DNA of 64,000 bases from Impatiens glandulifera (lineage: Eukaryota > Streptophyta > Magnoliopsida > Ericales > Balsaminaceae). The position numbers and the translations under genes are program-made. Below the pieces are notes generated by a model, which was given only the letters and a program-made list of their open reading frames with translations, did no database searches and was not told where the DNA came from. Below, one piece after another: positions 36,060 to 47,569 of the stretch (its first letter is position 1; each line of letters opens with the position of its first letter). The stretch spans positions 11,223,882-11,287,881 of the forward strand of contig NC_061863.1 of assembly GCF_907164915.1 (NCBI RefSeq), written 5' to 3'.

Positions 36060-36880
36060 ATATATATATTAAGGTTAGGATTTCCACTTCATTCATAAAG
36101 TCATAAACAAAACTTATGACTCTACTCAATGTATATCAACTCATTATTATTTAACCAAAAAAGAGACTCAATACACAAGATGATACATAGAAATTCTAAT
36201 TGATTAAGAACTTTTGCTTAATCCACATAAGTGATCATACCATGCCCCATGCTTTGCACACAACAAAAAAAAAATCCAAAATCACAAAATCAAACCCACA
36301 TTCAAATCCACCATCACCCATCCTTGTAAAATAAAAACATACATAATGACTAAGAATTCTTAGCCATGTAACTATGTATGATTCAAGTCTGAGAAAAAAA
36401 CACACACCAAAAGAGAAACATGACATAATGACATGTACCCACATAATGTATTTGAGACCATATCTCAAATACAAACCATAATAAACCTAAGAAAGTAAAG
36501 AACATTTAAACCTTGTTATATATATCATCATAAGCTGCAGCCTTCAACTCCAATGGAGATATTTTAAGTACTCTTGTCACACATGAATTCAACATATTTA
36601 AAAAATAAATAAAAAATACGTGGTCGGCAGGATTCGAACCTGCGCGGGCAAAGCCCACATGATTTCTAGTCATGCCCGATAACCACTCCGGCACGACCAC
36701 ATTTGTTTTATTTTTAAACTAGTAATTAATAATATTCAATTATATTAGAAATTTTATTTAAAAGAGTACAAATCAATCTTGAATCTCTCAACATAGGGTT
36801 ATTTGGATTATTTCTATATAATCAAATTTTAGTTTGATGTAAGAAGGTTGTTATGTAGTGGGGTTATTTATAAGTCTAGT
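36060..36880. repeat. Duplicated segment, copy 2 (with tRNA-Ser)
   Basis: The partner of 33960-34975, beginning directly after a (TA)n tract at about 36045-36070. The tRNA is unchanged while the flanks have diverged clearly, which fits purifying selection on the tRNA or gene conversion. Confidence 0.85.
36619..36700 (-). tRNA. tRNA-Ser (anticodon AGA), copy 2
   Basis: The 82-nt gene is identical over its length to the copy at 34717-34798 as far as I can read. It has the same internal promoter boxes and a T6 terminator shortly after the 3' end on the minus strand. Confidence 0.97.
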
Positions 36881-37979
36881 ATCCGGTAATTCAAATTTTG
36901 GGATTTAGTATGGGTTTGAACTAGAAAAGGTAGATAATTTTTGATAAATTATTTTATCATTATTCTATTTAAATGTTAAATTTAAATAAGATGTTATTTT
37001 AGAACATAGCTTAAATGATTATATATTCGTTAATGTATAAACATTTATTTAAAATACAAAAAAACAAACTCAAAAGGGATCGGACTTTTTCTTGATTGGC
37101 ATTTCAAAGTCTAGAAGACGAAGGGCTATATTCACAAACATAATCCAAATTACAATCAAACATTAATTCTAAAATATAAATGATTGAACATGAGTATGGA
37201 CTTGATATCTTTTAAACGTAAGGTATAAACGGTTCGAATTGATCAATTTTTTATCGAAAAATTAATCTCAACCATTGGTGTCAAGATTCGAATCATTAAC
37301 CAGTATATATACAATCGGTTAAATTATCGTTCTCAAAACTGTCAACCGAACTGAACATAATGGTTATAGGAAATTATGAATAGGACCGAACACAATTTAT
37401 AATTATTTATCAGTTTGTGTGGATTAATTTTTTTATTTTTTGGGTTTTTCTTAACCCATACTTAAACATAGCATTTTACTATGATTAGGTGGTAAAGAAG
37501 CTAATATTAAAGAGATTATATTTAAATGACTTAATTAACTTTTGTTCTAAGACAAAAACCTACCGACAATATTAATTAATTATCATTACTACTTTGAGCC
37601 AAGAAAAACAGATGACTTTTTTTTACCCATTAATTAGTTACTCTAATTAAATACTACAAAAAATTATGCATAAAAAGACGTAAAAGTTCAACATTTATAT
37701 GTGATTAGGTGCTGCCTAGTTTAGGTTTAATCTAAATAGCTTTAAGTTAGAAAAAAAAATACATAGCATTAAGAGAAAATTATTTGTTATTTTTTATATA
37801 TATATATTTGTCCAAGTGAGAAGAATAATCCAATTCATTATAATTAAGGGTCATAGACTCATAGTAGAATAAAGGGATAAATTTTATTGAATGTATATAT
37901 TAAATTATATAAACTAGCATGTATTCCGTGCATTTACACGAGTAATTATATAAAAACCGTGAAAAAATATTACGGTAAA
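36881..37979. other. Intergenic region, nothing recognised
   Basis: AT-rich sequence without supported genes. At about 37915-37955 the phrase ACTAGCATGTATTCCGTGCATTTACACGAG may mark the edge of the repeat that follows. Confidence 0.4.
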
Positions 37980-38411
37980 ATTTTTATGGGCGGGTCAACC
38001 CACAATCCGACCCAAGTATCCATTTACTCTCACATATATCCAAATTAACCATAGTTCTCGACCCGGCAATCCGGACACTTTAAAAATTAAGCATCATTAT
38101 ATATATATATATATAGATTAATTAGTTAAAAAATTGAACTTATATTGTTAAAATGTCACGCGTTTATCAAATTTTGGGTTGAATTAAAAATATAAAGTGT
38201 TATTAGCTTAGTTGGTTAAAAGGTTGCACTTGTTTTGTTATGTTGCAAGTTCGAACTATACTTATAGCATTTTTAATTTTATTTTTAACCGTTTTAAGTT
38301 TATGGGCGAGTCAACCCACAATTCGACCCAAGTATCCATTTACTCTCACATATATCCAAATTAACCACAGCTCTCGACCCGGCAATCCGGACACTTTAAA
38401 AATTAAGCATC

Positions 38412-38455
<44 letters not shown>

Positions 38456-38622
38456 TTAGTTAAAAAGTTGAACTTATATTATTAAAATGTCACGCATTTA
38501 TCAAACTTTGGGTTGAATTTAAAATATAAATTGTTATTAGCTTAGTTGGTTACTCTCACATATATCCAAATTAACCACAACTCTCGACCCCGGCAATCCG
38601 GACACTTTAAAAATTAAGCATC

Positions 38623-38660
<38 letters not shown>

Positions 38661-38960
38661 TTAGTTAAAAAGTTGAACTTATATTGTTAAAATATCACGC
38701 GTTTATCAAATTTTGGGTTGAATTTAAAATATAAAGTGTTATTAGCTTAGTTGGTTAAAAGGTTGTACTTGTTTTGTTAGGTTGCAAGTTTGAACCATAC
38801 ATATAGTATTTTTAATTTTATTTTTAACCGTTTTAAGTTTTTATGGGCGGGTCAACCACAATCCGACCCAAATATCAATTTACTCTCACATATATCCAAA
38901 TTAAGCACACAGCTCGACCCGACAATCCGAACACTTTAAAAATTAAGCATCACTATATAT
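37980..38960. repeat. Tandem repeat of about 315-330-bp units with internal (TA)n, four copies
   Basis: The unit starts GGGCGGGTCAACCCACAATC and continues with TACTCTCACATATATCCAAA, CTCGACCCGGCAATCCGG, a (TA)n tract, TTAAAATGTCACGCGTTTAT and TTAGCTTAGTTGGTTAAAAG. Starts lie near 37988, 38304 and 38846; a copy entering at 38549 lacks about the first 110 bases. (TA)n length differs between copies (38100, 38413, 38625, 38955). The array is non-coding. Confidence 0.85.
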
Positions 38961-40461
38961 ATATAGATTATGTCTTTATAAACATTAATAAAATTTATAT
39001 GGATTTATATTATCATAATTTATTATATCGTGATAAAATTTTACAAATATATTATTTTATATTTTAACAATATAATCGTCAAAACAGTTTTCTATCTAAT
39101 TTATCTTGTCTAGTTTTGTTTTTTTATTTTTCCAGTTTGATCAAATAGTGTGGAAATGATTATTTTTTATTTTTAGATATATAATATAAACAGTTACGTT
39201 AGTACCCTTCAAAATCAAACAAGACAAAAAATATTAACAATTTTGTTTTCTTCAAAATAGAGCGAAAACTCGGCTCTCCATTTTCATCGTCTCATTTTTC
39301 ACCCAAAATTATTTAATAATATGGGCATTTAGAATTGGTTGATTTCAGATAATTGAATTGAACCAACTAATAAAAATATGTATTTATTTTATAATTAACA
39401 TTTATTTATAAGATATTACTTAAAAAATAATTAGACAATTATACAAAAGTTGAAGCACTATTTTCAAACATGTAATAGTTAAATATAGATGTATTTGACA
39501 ATAAAAATTCAATATTATATTTATATTGGAAAAAAAATGACATTTTAAGACAATTTTCTTGCATTAATATTAATACGTTTTAACAAAATGATTAAACAAT
39601 GTTACTATTGTTAAATTTAGTTAACGTTCCTCCTACTATTTGTATGTATTTAATTTTTTAAACTTCATTTTTTCAACAATATAACCAATTATTTTAGTAA
39701 ATAACTATCTAACCAAACTATATATATGATTGAATTGATAATAGATTTAATAAAATTATAAAAAATAAAGTGAACCAAATAAATAAACTTCTTCTGACAC
39801 TCCAAATTTTTGTGGTTAAGTAAGAAAAAAAAAGTAATATATAATAGGAGAACAATTTTAAAGTTATTTTTTTTAAATTAAAATAATTTTGAAAAATGAA
39901 AAATATAATAAAAACAATACTACAAATTTAATGTGGTTTATCACATGTACTAGAGGGAGAAATAAAAAAAATATCTAAAAATAATTAAATTTAAAATAAA
40001 ATAGTTTCAAAAAAATGATAATGAAAATTTTTTTATGATTTTTTTTCAACATAACAAGACTATTTTGCCAAACATGACTTTTTTTATAAACTTCTTCAAC
40101 ATAATAATGTCAGTTTCTCAAACATGACAATTTTCTCTAAATTTCTCAAATTTTTTTTAAAAATTTTTTATTTTTTATTTTTTTTATTAATGATTTTTTT
40201 ATTTTTTTTTATTTCTCTCTGGTATAAGTGACCGAACAAAAACGTTAGATTCATTACTTTTTAAAATTTATTTATTTGATTATAAGATAATAAATCAATA
40301 TTACATAATATAATAATATATATATATATAATAATATATATATATATAGATAGATATATATATAGATAGATAAGAAGTTAATAAAAATGTATAAAAATGT
40401 GGGAAAAAAAAGGAAGAAATATAAATTTTGTTCATATTCTCGTCTTGCAATATTGTATACT
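38961..40461. other. AT-rich intergenic region with TA/GATA microsatellite
   Basis: No gene is supported. A compound (TA)n/(GATA)n tract lies at about 40311-40375. Confidence 0.6.
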
Positions 40462-41556
40462 GAGGAAGATTTGACGAAATGACAATGATAATGGGTCAAA
40501 TTCGAAAAATAACTCACACTTAATCAACTTTGCAAAAATGACATTTCCGGCTTGCGAAATATACATCTTGCCTCGTGACTGCCCTCTTACAACGTATTAA
40601 ATATTACGCGCAAACTCTAATATATAAATTTTTTTCTACCCCACGACTCTCTCTTCTAAACTCTCCAACTCTAAAACCCTAAACTCTCCTCTTCTCCCTC
40701 CCCCTCTCACTCTCTTTGCTCTAAACTCTCCAACGCAGCCGCCACGACTCTATGTTCGTTCTATCTCAAATAGCTATTTCATTTTATGTTATAATTATTT
40801 GATTTAATGATTTCTTAGTTAGTGACCCATTTTATGAACACTAAGTTATATATTACAGTTAATAACTCATGAATGCGAATATCTAAATACTATAGTATGA
40901 ACAAAGACAGATTTTGCTGCAACATTATGAAAGAAAAGGAAATTTGACAAAATAACCTCACGTGTATAATAATAACTTCACACGTATTGTAATGTTCCGC
41001 GTATTGCAATGCGATCTTATAATTTGGTCATAAGTTGCTTAACTTAGCTTGGAGTTTTTATAATGTTGTAGTAAAATCTGTCTTTGTTCATAACATAGTA
41101 TTCGCATATTCAAATCTAAAAGTTATTAACTACATTATATAACCCAGTGTTCATAAAATGTGTCACTAATAAAGAAATCATTAAATCCAATAACTATAGC
41201 ATAAAATGAACATATTCATTAGAGATCGAACGAACAGAGAGTCTTAACGGCTGCGTGGAGAGTTTAGGGCAAAGGGAGGAAGAAAGAGAGTATAGGGGAA
41301 CGGGAGGAAGAAAGAGAGTATAGGATTTTTAGAATTAGAGAGTTTAAGAGTAAGAGTTGTGTGGTAGAAAAAAAATTATATATTAGAGTTTGCGCGTAAT
41401 ATATAAAACGTTTATTATCTATTATGCATAATATATAATAGGGGACAAGATGGAACTTTCATAAACCAAAAATGTTATTTTTTTCAAAGTTTATAAGGTT
41501 GAGTCATTTTTCGAATTTGTCCCATTATAAGGATTATTTCGTCAAATTTTCTTGGA
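40462..41556. mobile_element. Mutator-like foldback element with about 450-bp inverted arms
   Basis: The left arm starts near GAAGATTTGACGAAATGAC (40464). The right end, read on the other strand, is GAAAATTTGACGAAATAA, and both continue with GGGTCAAATTCGAAAAAT-type sequence. Complementarity extends inward about 450 bp on each side, including a CT-rich, leader-like block with CTCTAATATATAA and AAACTCTCCAA, down to AATACTATAGTATGAACAAAGACAG and its partner at 41070-41110. Terminal GAAAATTTGACGAAAT sequence is typical of plant MULEs. A possible imperfect 9-bp target duplication is GTATACTGA/GACTACTGA. There is no transposase. The spacer at about 40930-41060 holds another MULE-like end (AAATTTGACAAAATAACC). 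The right arm also has a 26-bp or so tandem duplication at about 41273-41325. Confidence 0.8.
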
Positions 41557-41647
41557 CTACTGAAGTGAACAGTTTCTTCTTCAGCAAACCCAGCCGGCGG
41601 CTCGACGCGACCAAACGATAACCGCTCCCGGAGTCTCACCTGAGGAG
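41557..41647 (+). other. Likely non-coding first exon (5' UTR) of the SAM carrier gene
   Basis: A GC-rich stretch ends in GAGGAG followed by a strong donor GTAAAT at 41648. The next acceptor that fits is at 42371-42372, placing a leader intron of about 725 bp before the coding start. The transcript start is not known and may lie in the neighbouring inverted-repeat element. Confidence 0.55.
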
Positions 41648-42396
41648 GTAAATCCTTCTCTTTCTCCATACATTTCTGCAATTTTCTTAACAGATGCTAT
41701 AATTTTCAGCATCTTCACAATGATAACGTAGATATGAATCAGATTCTATTCAAGTGTAATTGTATATCATCTTCTAAATTATGAAAATTATCGAGTTCAT
41801 TTGAGCTTTTCTTGAAAGGTATCTTCATTTATGTACTGTAATTCTATAACTTTCAACATCCGAGATTCTCGAGTGTTTCCAATTATAATTTCGTGCAAAA
41901 TCAGTTATGGAGAAATGGAGAATGAGAAACCGGCTTGTTTATCAAATTTTCCTGAGTGTACATTGCTAGTCTATGTTGCTGGTTAGATATTGACTTCTGT
42001 AGGGTTTCTGAATTCGAAATATCTGTAAACATTCTTGATTAACCATCATGATGTTAATGTTTTAGATGTTCTTCGTTACATTTTTCATTAGTTTGGAAAG
42101 TTGAAGCTTACTGTGAGTTTTCGAATTCTTAAGTTATTATTTTCTAGATGATTGTGATTTTAATAGGCTCATTTGATCATGTTTGGTAATCTTGGAGCAA
42201 AAATCTGTTCACGATATTGGTTAACAGCCTTATTTTTTGTTCTTCTGAATATTGATGGGTACATGGTTCAATTTCCAGATCTAGTAGACAGTTAGATCTC
42301 TATAAATCAGTGTTTGTTTGTATTTTTTTAATCCTTAAGATGTTAATTCATTCTCTTCTTTTTATTTGACTCAGTACTGTTGCCAACTAGTGCAAA

Positions 42397-45300
42397 ATGA
42401 GCATTCGTCAAGATGAAGTGAAGAAGACTACTATAGATATCAATACAAGAGGAGAAAAACCACTTGATCTTTTGCGTGCTCTATGTGGTATAGTTTATGA
42501 TGATTTAATCCATTGTATTTTTCGCTAGATAATATAGGAGTGGATTTGCATCTGAAGCCATAGTTTGATTGAGACCAAAAGTTTTACCTTGATATTTCAC
42601 TATGCAATTTATCTTCATTCAAGAGGATTAAGTTCCTGCTTATAAGATCATCATCAATTTAGTCAAGTTCCTTAATAGTAAAGAAAGTTATTCACATTGT
42701 TGAATTTTGTTGGATGCTGGTCAGTACTTCTTATATTTCTCAAATAATTGGTAAAATTTATTTCCAGAGGGGGCTGTAGCGGGAAGTGTTGCTGGTGTTA
42801 TGGTTGAAACAGCTCTGTACCCAATCGATACAATAAAAACTCGGCTTCAAGCAGGTTAAAACACTTTTTTTCTAGTTGTTTACCTTAATGTTCAATTTTT
42901 TACTAATACAGTGCCACATCTTTTCTTTAAACTTTATTTCTTCTTACCATAATTTCCTATTTACTGTCTGGCCTCCTTTAAAGGATTAGAATGTGCGCTT
43001 AGCTTTTTAACAGTTGTCATTTCACTTAGACAGCTCGTGGTGGTGGAAAGATCATTTTCAAAGGGCTTTATGCTGGACTGGCTGGAAATCTTGCTGGAGT
43101 CTTGCCGTAAGTTTAGTTTATTGAAAAAAAGTTATCTTAATTGCTAACAGCTGTTAGCTTGTTTTACTTCATATGTTAACATCTCATTATTTTCCTGAAA
43201 TATTATTCTCTACGACTGTATGAAAGACTAGTATTTCTCTTTGAACTTCAAAATGCGCCAGAAGCTTTCGTTTCTGGTTAATCAAAAGATGCATATTTTT
43301 CATACATTTTTTCAGGGTATTTTCACCATTTGAATAATAGGGTAAGGTTTATTGTAAATCGAAGTATATGCTTTTTTTTTTTCTATTTTTTCGTTAATAT
43401 AGTAGCCTAACATTAGAATCTATAGAATTTTACTTTGGAGTTGCTTTTTATGATTTCTTATGCTTTGCAGGGCATCTGCCATATTTCTTGGCGTCTATGA
43501 ACCAACTAAACAAAAATTGTTGAAGAGCTTGCCTGAAAACCTAAGTGCCTTGGCTCATTTGGTATCTTATTTTGACAATTCCTTGCAATTGAATTTAAAC
43601 AAATATTATCTTACCTTATTGGCATGAGTACTTAATTCAAGTTCTTAGTTTTTATTTTGATCTCCCTTGTGTTTTTGGTTACCAACTTTTCTGTTATTTA
43701 CATGATTGTTGATTTGTATTTAATATCACTTAGCTTAGCCACTGTTTTAATATGTTATTTTCTAATTAAGTGATGGCATACACTTTGAAACTCATTAGTC
43801 CAGTATTTACTTTTGATAAATTACAGTTTTGTTCTCTTCAATCCTTCTTTTCGTGCTAACTCATGGTTGAAGTTAGCTTATTATTTCAACATCAAATCAT
43901 TTAACATTCCAGTAACTGTCCAGTGTCCACCATGCAGTTACCTGCTTTTTCTGATTAAATTTTGTGTCCATATGATTTCAGGGTTCTTTCATACTTTCTT
44001 TGATTTTGTATACCCTGTAATGAATAGGACTTTTCTTGTTATTTAAAACGGTATTTAAGCATGCAATAGACTGCAGGTGCAGTTGGAGGAGCCGCTTCTT
44101 CCATAATTCGTGTACCAACAGAGGTACTGTAAATTGCCAATTTTATTCCATCTTTGTTTTTTGTTGTTGTTTTTCCCCTCCCTACTTTTGTAAAATTTGA
44201 ACGCCTCGTGTTCTTTGTTTCTCTAATGAAAGTTGGCATTTTAAAAAAAAAAATTATTTGATTCCATGGCTAACTGGTGAAGGAATCTATCTGCCCAGGT
44301 TGTTAAGCAAAGGATGCAGACTGGGCAATTTTCCTCAGCTCCCAATGCTGTCCGCCTTATTGTTGCCAAAGAAGGATTTAAAGGCCTGTATGCGGTATTC
44401 TATCTTCTCCTCTTTAATGATTCAACTTAAATGCATTATTTTGAACCTCGAGCAGTATTTGCCTTCGACCTTAAAATTCTGGGGATGAGGAATTAAAGAC
44501 TATTCTCACCTCTTGTTGTTAAGCACTAGAATAATTTAGCCTATTTGAAAACTGTTATTTTGTCACAATATCTGTCACGATCACATTGAAGAATCGTCAT
44601 AGTGATTTGTTTGGTTTGGCATAAGATTTTTTCTAGATCTTGAACCAGATTATAGTGTGATTTTTGTTGTTTCATTTGGTATACAAATTGTTTTCTAGAT
44701 TATAGTTGTAATTTTTCATTTGGTATATAATTTATTTTCTAGATCATGATCTAGATTATTTGTTGATCATTGCGATTTCTTTGATAAATATAATGTAAGA
44801 TTTTTCAGATCACTATCAACATTAAAAAGTCTATAACAAAACAGCCCAATGTTCATCACTAACAATTCATGCTAATGCTTTGAGATGTAGGGATATGGAT
44901 CCTTTCTGTTGCGAGATTTACCTTTTGATGCCATCCAATTTTGCATATATGAGCAGCTTCGATTGGGATATAAGTTAGCGGTAAGCTATTTTCTCTTTGA
45001 AACACACTTTAATATGACCATGCGCAACTTACCTTCGAATTCTAAATGTGCGGTTTCCTGTTTTATGAGCCATTTCTAAACTTTTTTTTTCTTTTGAGAA
45101 AGGAGCCATTTCAAAACTTCTAGTCAGATAATGATAGTTTCTGGCTTCATTGCATATTTGATGCCATAAATTCTGTTAAATCTTCTTTTGAATAACTTTT
45201 AATGCTTTCTTCCTTTGTACAAAAGTAAAGCGCCTTAAAATTTTCAACCTGCAGGCAAGGAGAGATCTTAATGATCCTGAGAATGCTATTATTGGTGCAT

Positions 45301-47569
45301 TTGCTGGTGAGTACACATTTTTTAAGTGAACTGCATGTGGTAGTGGGTTCATTAAGATAATAAACATTTGTTTTGCTTAATTTTGCAGTTAATTATTCCT
45401 TTACAGATTTAAATAGATAGTGTGAGTTTTGGCTTTGATATTAGTTTAAGGGTATTCCTTTTTGTTATTTTGCTTTTTGTTTCGAAAACTAAAGATCAAT
45501 AAAAAACAAAGGTGTTCCAATGATGATATTTTAGATGACAGATGCCCCTTTTGCCTTGAACTCCGACAATGTTTACTTTCTTCTTATTTTTTGTCACTAT
45601 GAGAATTCAGCAGTATTCATTATACGGGAAGCTATAGAGTTTAAATCTTGAAATTCTTCCAGAATTTCCCCAAGCAGTTTTTAGCTTTCTGAAACAGCAG
45701 GAATTTGGATAACATGCCAATGCTAGGATTTTTTTTTCTTAGAGAAATCTCGTTAATATTTCTTGCATCCAATTTTACGTGAGATAGATGAAATGGAAGG
45801 TAAGACTTGTGATCAAGATGGGCTAAATTAACGTTAAAAGGTGTTGTATGTCAAAATAGAAGAATGAAGTTAAGAGATTGTAACAATAATATGATATACC
45901 TTGAACTAGAATTAGGTATAATTTTAAAATTACATGAATAAGAGAACGAAGATACGATAGGAGCTCTTAGCAAGCTAAAGAACAATTGAATTAATGGGGT
46001 TGATAGAACTCTTAACAGATAGGGAGAATAGAATGAGGAAGAAGAGAGAAACTCTAACAAGAGTTTTCAAGTAAATTAATTTATAACTACTCATAACAAC
46101 TATTTTATTTATATACTCTATTAATAACCCCCACTTTATTTCCGGCATTTATCCTAACTGGTAGGCTTATTAACCGCATACTTAACTATACCATTAGGCT
46201 TCCCAACCGTTTACTTCCTCCATAGGGCATTAGCCCTAAAACCCTTTCCCCTTGTATCATAATACACATAAAAAGAAAATAAATCCTTTGTTCAGATATG
46301 ACTCTTGATCGATCCAGCTCTAGGTCGACTTTGGTAACCTATTTATTTTTTCCTGTGCGGTTTCTTGATCATGGTTTTCATTTCTCTGTGTATTTGTTTT
46401 CATTTCTCTTTGCGTTTCTGCAGGTTTAATGAATTTCTTTTATTCTTAAAGTTGAAAGATGTTGTATTTGATGAATTAAAAATTTGGTGAGAAAAATGAC
46501 AAGAATGACATGTATCTGCTACAAATTTGTATAGGTGCAATAACAGGAGCGATGACCACTCCTCTTGATGTGATAAAGACTAGATTAATGATTCAGGTAA
46601 TGTTAATACAAATATATATATGCGATTCTTACTATTTTTTATACTTGTTTTTTCTGTAGGCAAAGTAACATTATTATATGTATTATTCATCTGTTCAGGG
46701 ATCAGCAAACCAATATAAAGGTATTGCTCATTGTGTAACATCAATTGTTAAGGAAGAGGGAACTGCGGCTCTTTTTAAGGTCTCAATTCAACTCTTCATA
46801 TCTTTGCACAACCACTGTTTATTACTTGCTTGATCTTGGGTTATTTGAAAAAAAAAATATGGGTTATTAATTCAAAATCTTGTTTGAAGAAATTGTGGAT
46901 TATTTGAAATGATTTGGATTAAATTACTTAAATATTCTTTTGTATTTAAACTTTAAATTTTATACAAGATAAAATATAGAGTATTTTTGTATTGATGAAT
47001 CGAGGGATTTGATTGTTGAATTGAAATGATATGTTATGTGATAACTAAAATAACTCCCCTTTTCATTAATAACCCATAAGATTTTTTTGGATATTAATAT
47101 CACCAAATCTTAGAGATTTTCATAGGCAAAACAATTTGCTTGCTCCTCTAAATAAGTTTTCACAATAACTCAGTGAGTTTTTTGTTTTGTTTTTTGTTTT
47201 CTTGTCTCACCAGCAAGTTCTCTTCGCAACAAAAATCTCATATTGGAAACAATTTTTAAATATGTTTCAAATATTGATCCAGATACAAAAACAAAAATAA
47301 AGTGTTTCTAAATGTTTTTTTGTTAATAAGAAGTGTAGTTTTAATAAGATTTAGCTCTAATCTAAAAAAAACGATTCTGGACATATCCTAAGAGATGTTT
47401 TTGAGCGAAAGTCTTATAAATGTCGATCTTTTCACAATGGCAGGGCATGGGTCCAAGAGTTTTGTGGATAGGAATTGGGGGCTCGATCTTCTTCAGTGTT
47501 CTTGAACGAGCAAAGCGTATTCTTGCAGATAAGCCCCATCCTGTTGCTCATAACTCAAAATCTATTTAA
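42397..47569 (+). CDS. SAMC2: Mitochondrial-carrier-family protein, S-adenosylmethionine carrier type
   Basis: Coding exons are 42397-42487, 42768-42854, 43034-43106, 43471-43561, 44070-44123, 44299-44394, 44891-44980, 45255-45306, 46535-46596, 46699-46779 and 47444-47569, all in phase and GT-AG, giving 300 residues. The three carrier signatures are PIDTIKTR (49-56), PTEVVKQR (130-137) and PLDVIKTR (221-228), each opening a repeat with two helices. The stretches ALYPIDTIKTRLQAARGGGK, GVLPASA and LRDLPFDAIQFCIYEQL match plant SAM carriers, which exchange S-adenosylmethionine for S-adenosylhomocysteine across plastid or mitochondrial inner membranes. The start is fixed by an in-frame TAG at 42388-42390. 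The N-terminus before the first helix is only about 30 residues, so the long plastid-type extension of SAMC1 is absent. The symbol is inferred from similarity and the RGI5 neighbour. Confidence 0.92.
44538..44847. mobile_element. MITE-like repeat, intronic copy 1
   Basis: In carrier intron 7. It starts GCCTATTTGAAAACTG and ends ACAAAACAGCCC. The body repeats TCATTTGGTATACAAATT and GATCATGATCTAGATTATTTG. Related copies lie at 53165-53523 and about 53980-54295. The ends are imperfect inverted repeats (GGGCTGTTTTG against GCCTATTTG). No target duplication was settled. Confidence 0.6.
45845..46265. other. LTR-like or other repeat fragment in carrier intron 9
   Basis: A stretch of mixed composition runs through TAACCCCCACTTTATTTCC and GGCATTAGCCCTAAAACCC to TTGTATCATAATAC inside the 1.2-kb intron. 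It resembles a solo LTR of a small copia-type element, but neither matching ends nor a target duplication could be shown. Confidence 0.25.

Noticed and set aside
36506..36700. 64-codon minus-strand frame starting MVVPEWLSGMTRNH
   Set aside because: It is a translation of the tRNA-Ser gene at 36619-36700.
37980..38960. CRISPR-like array
   Set aside because: Units are long, contiguous and contain microsatellites, and the genome is that of a plant; it is an ordinary tandem repeat.
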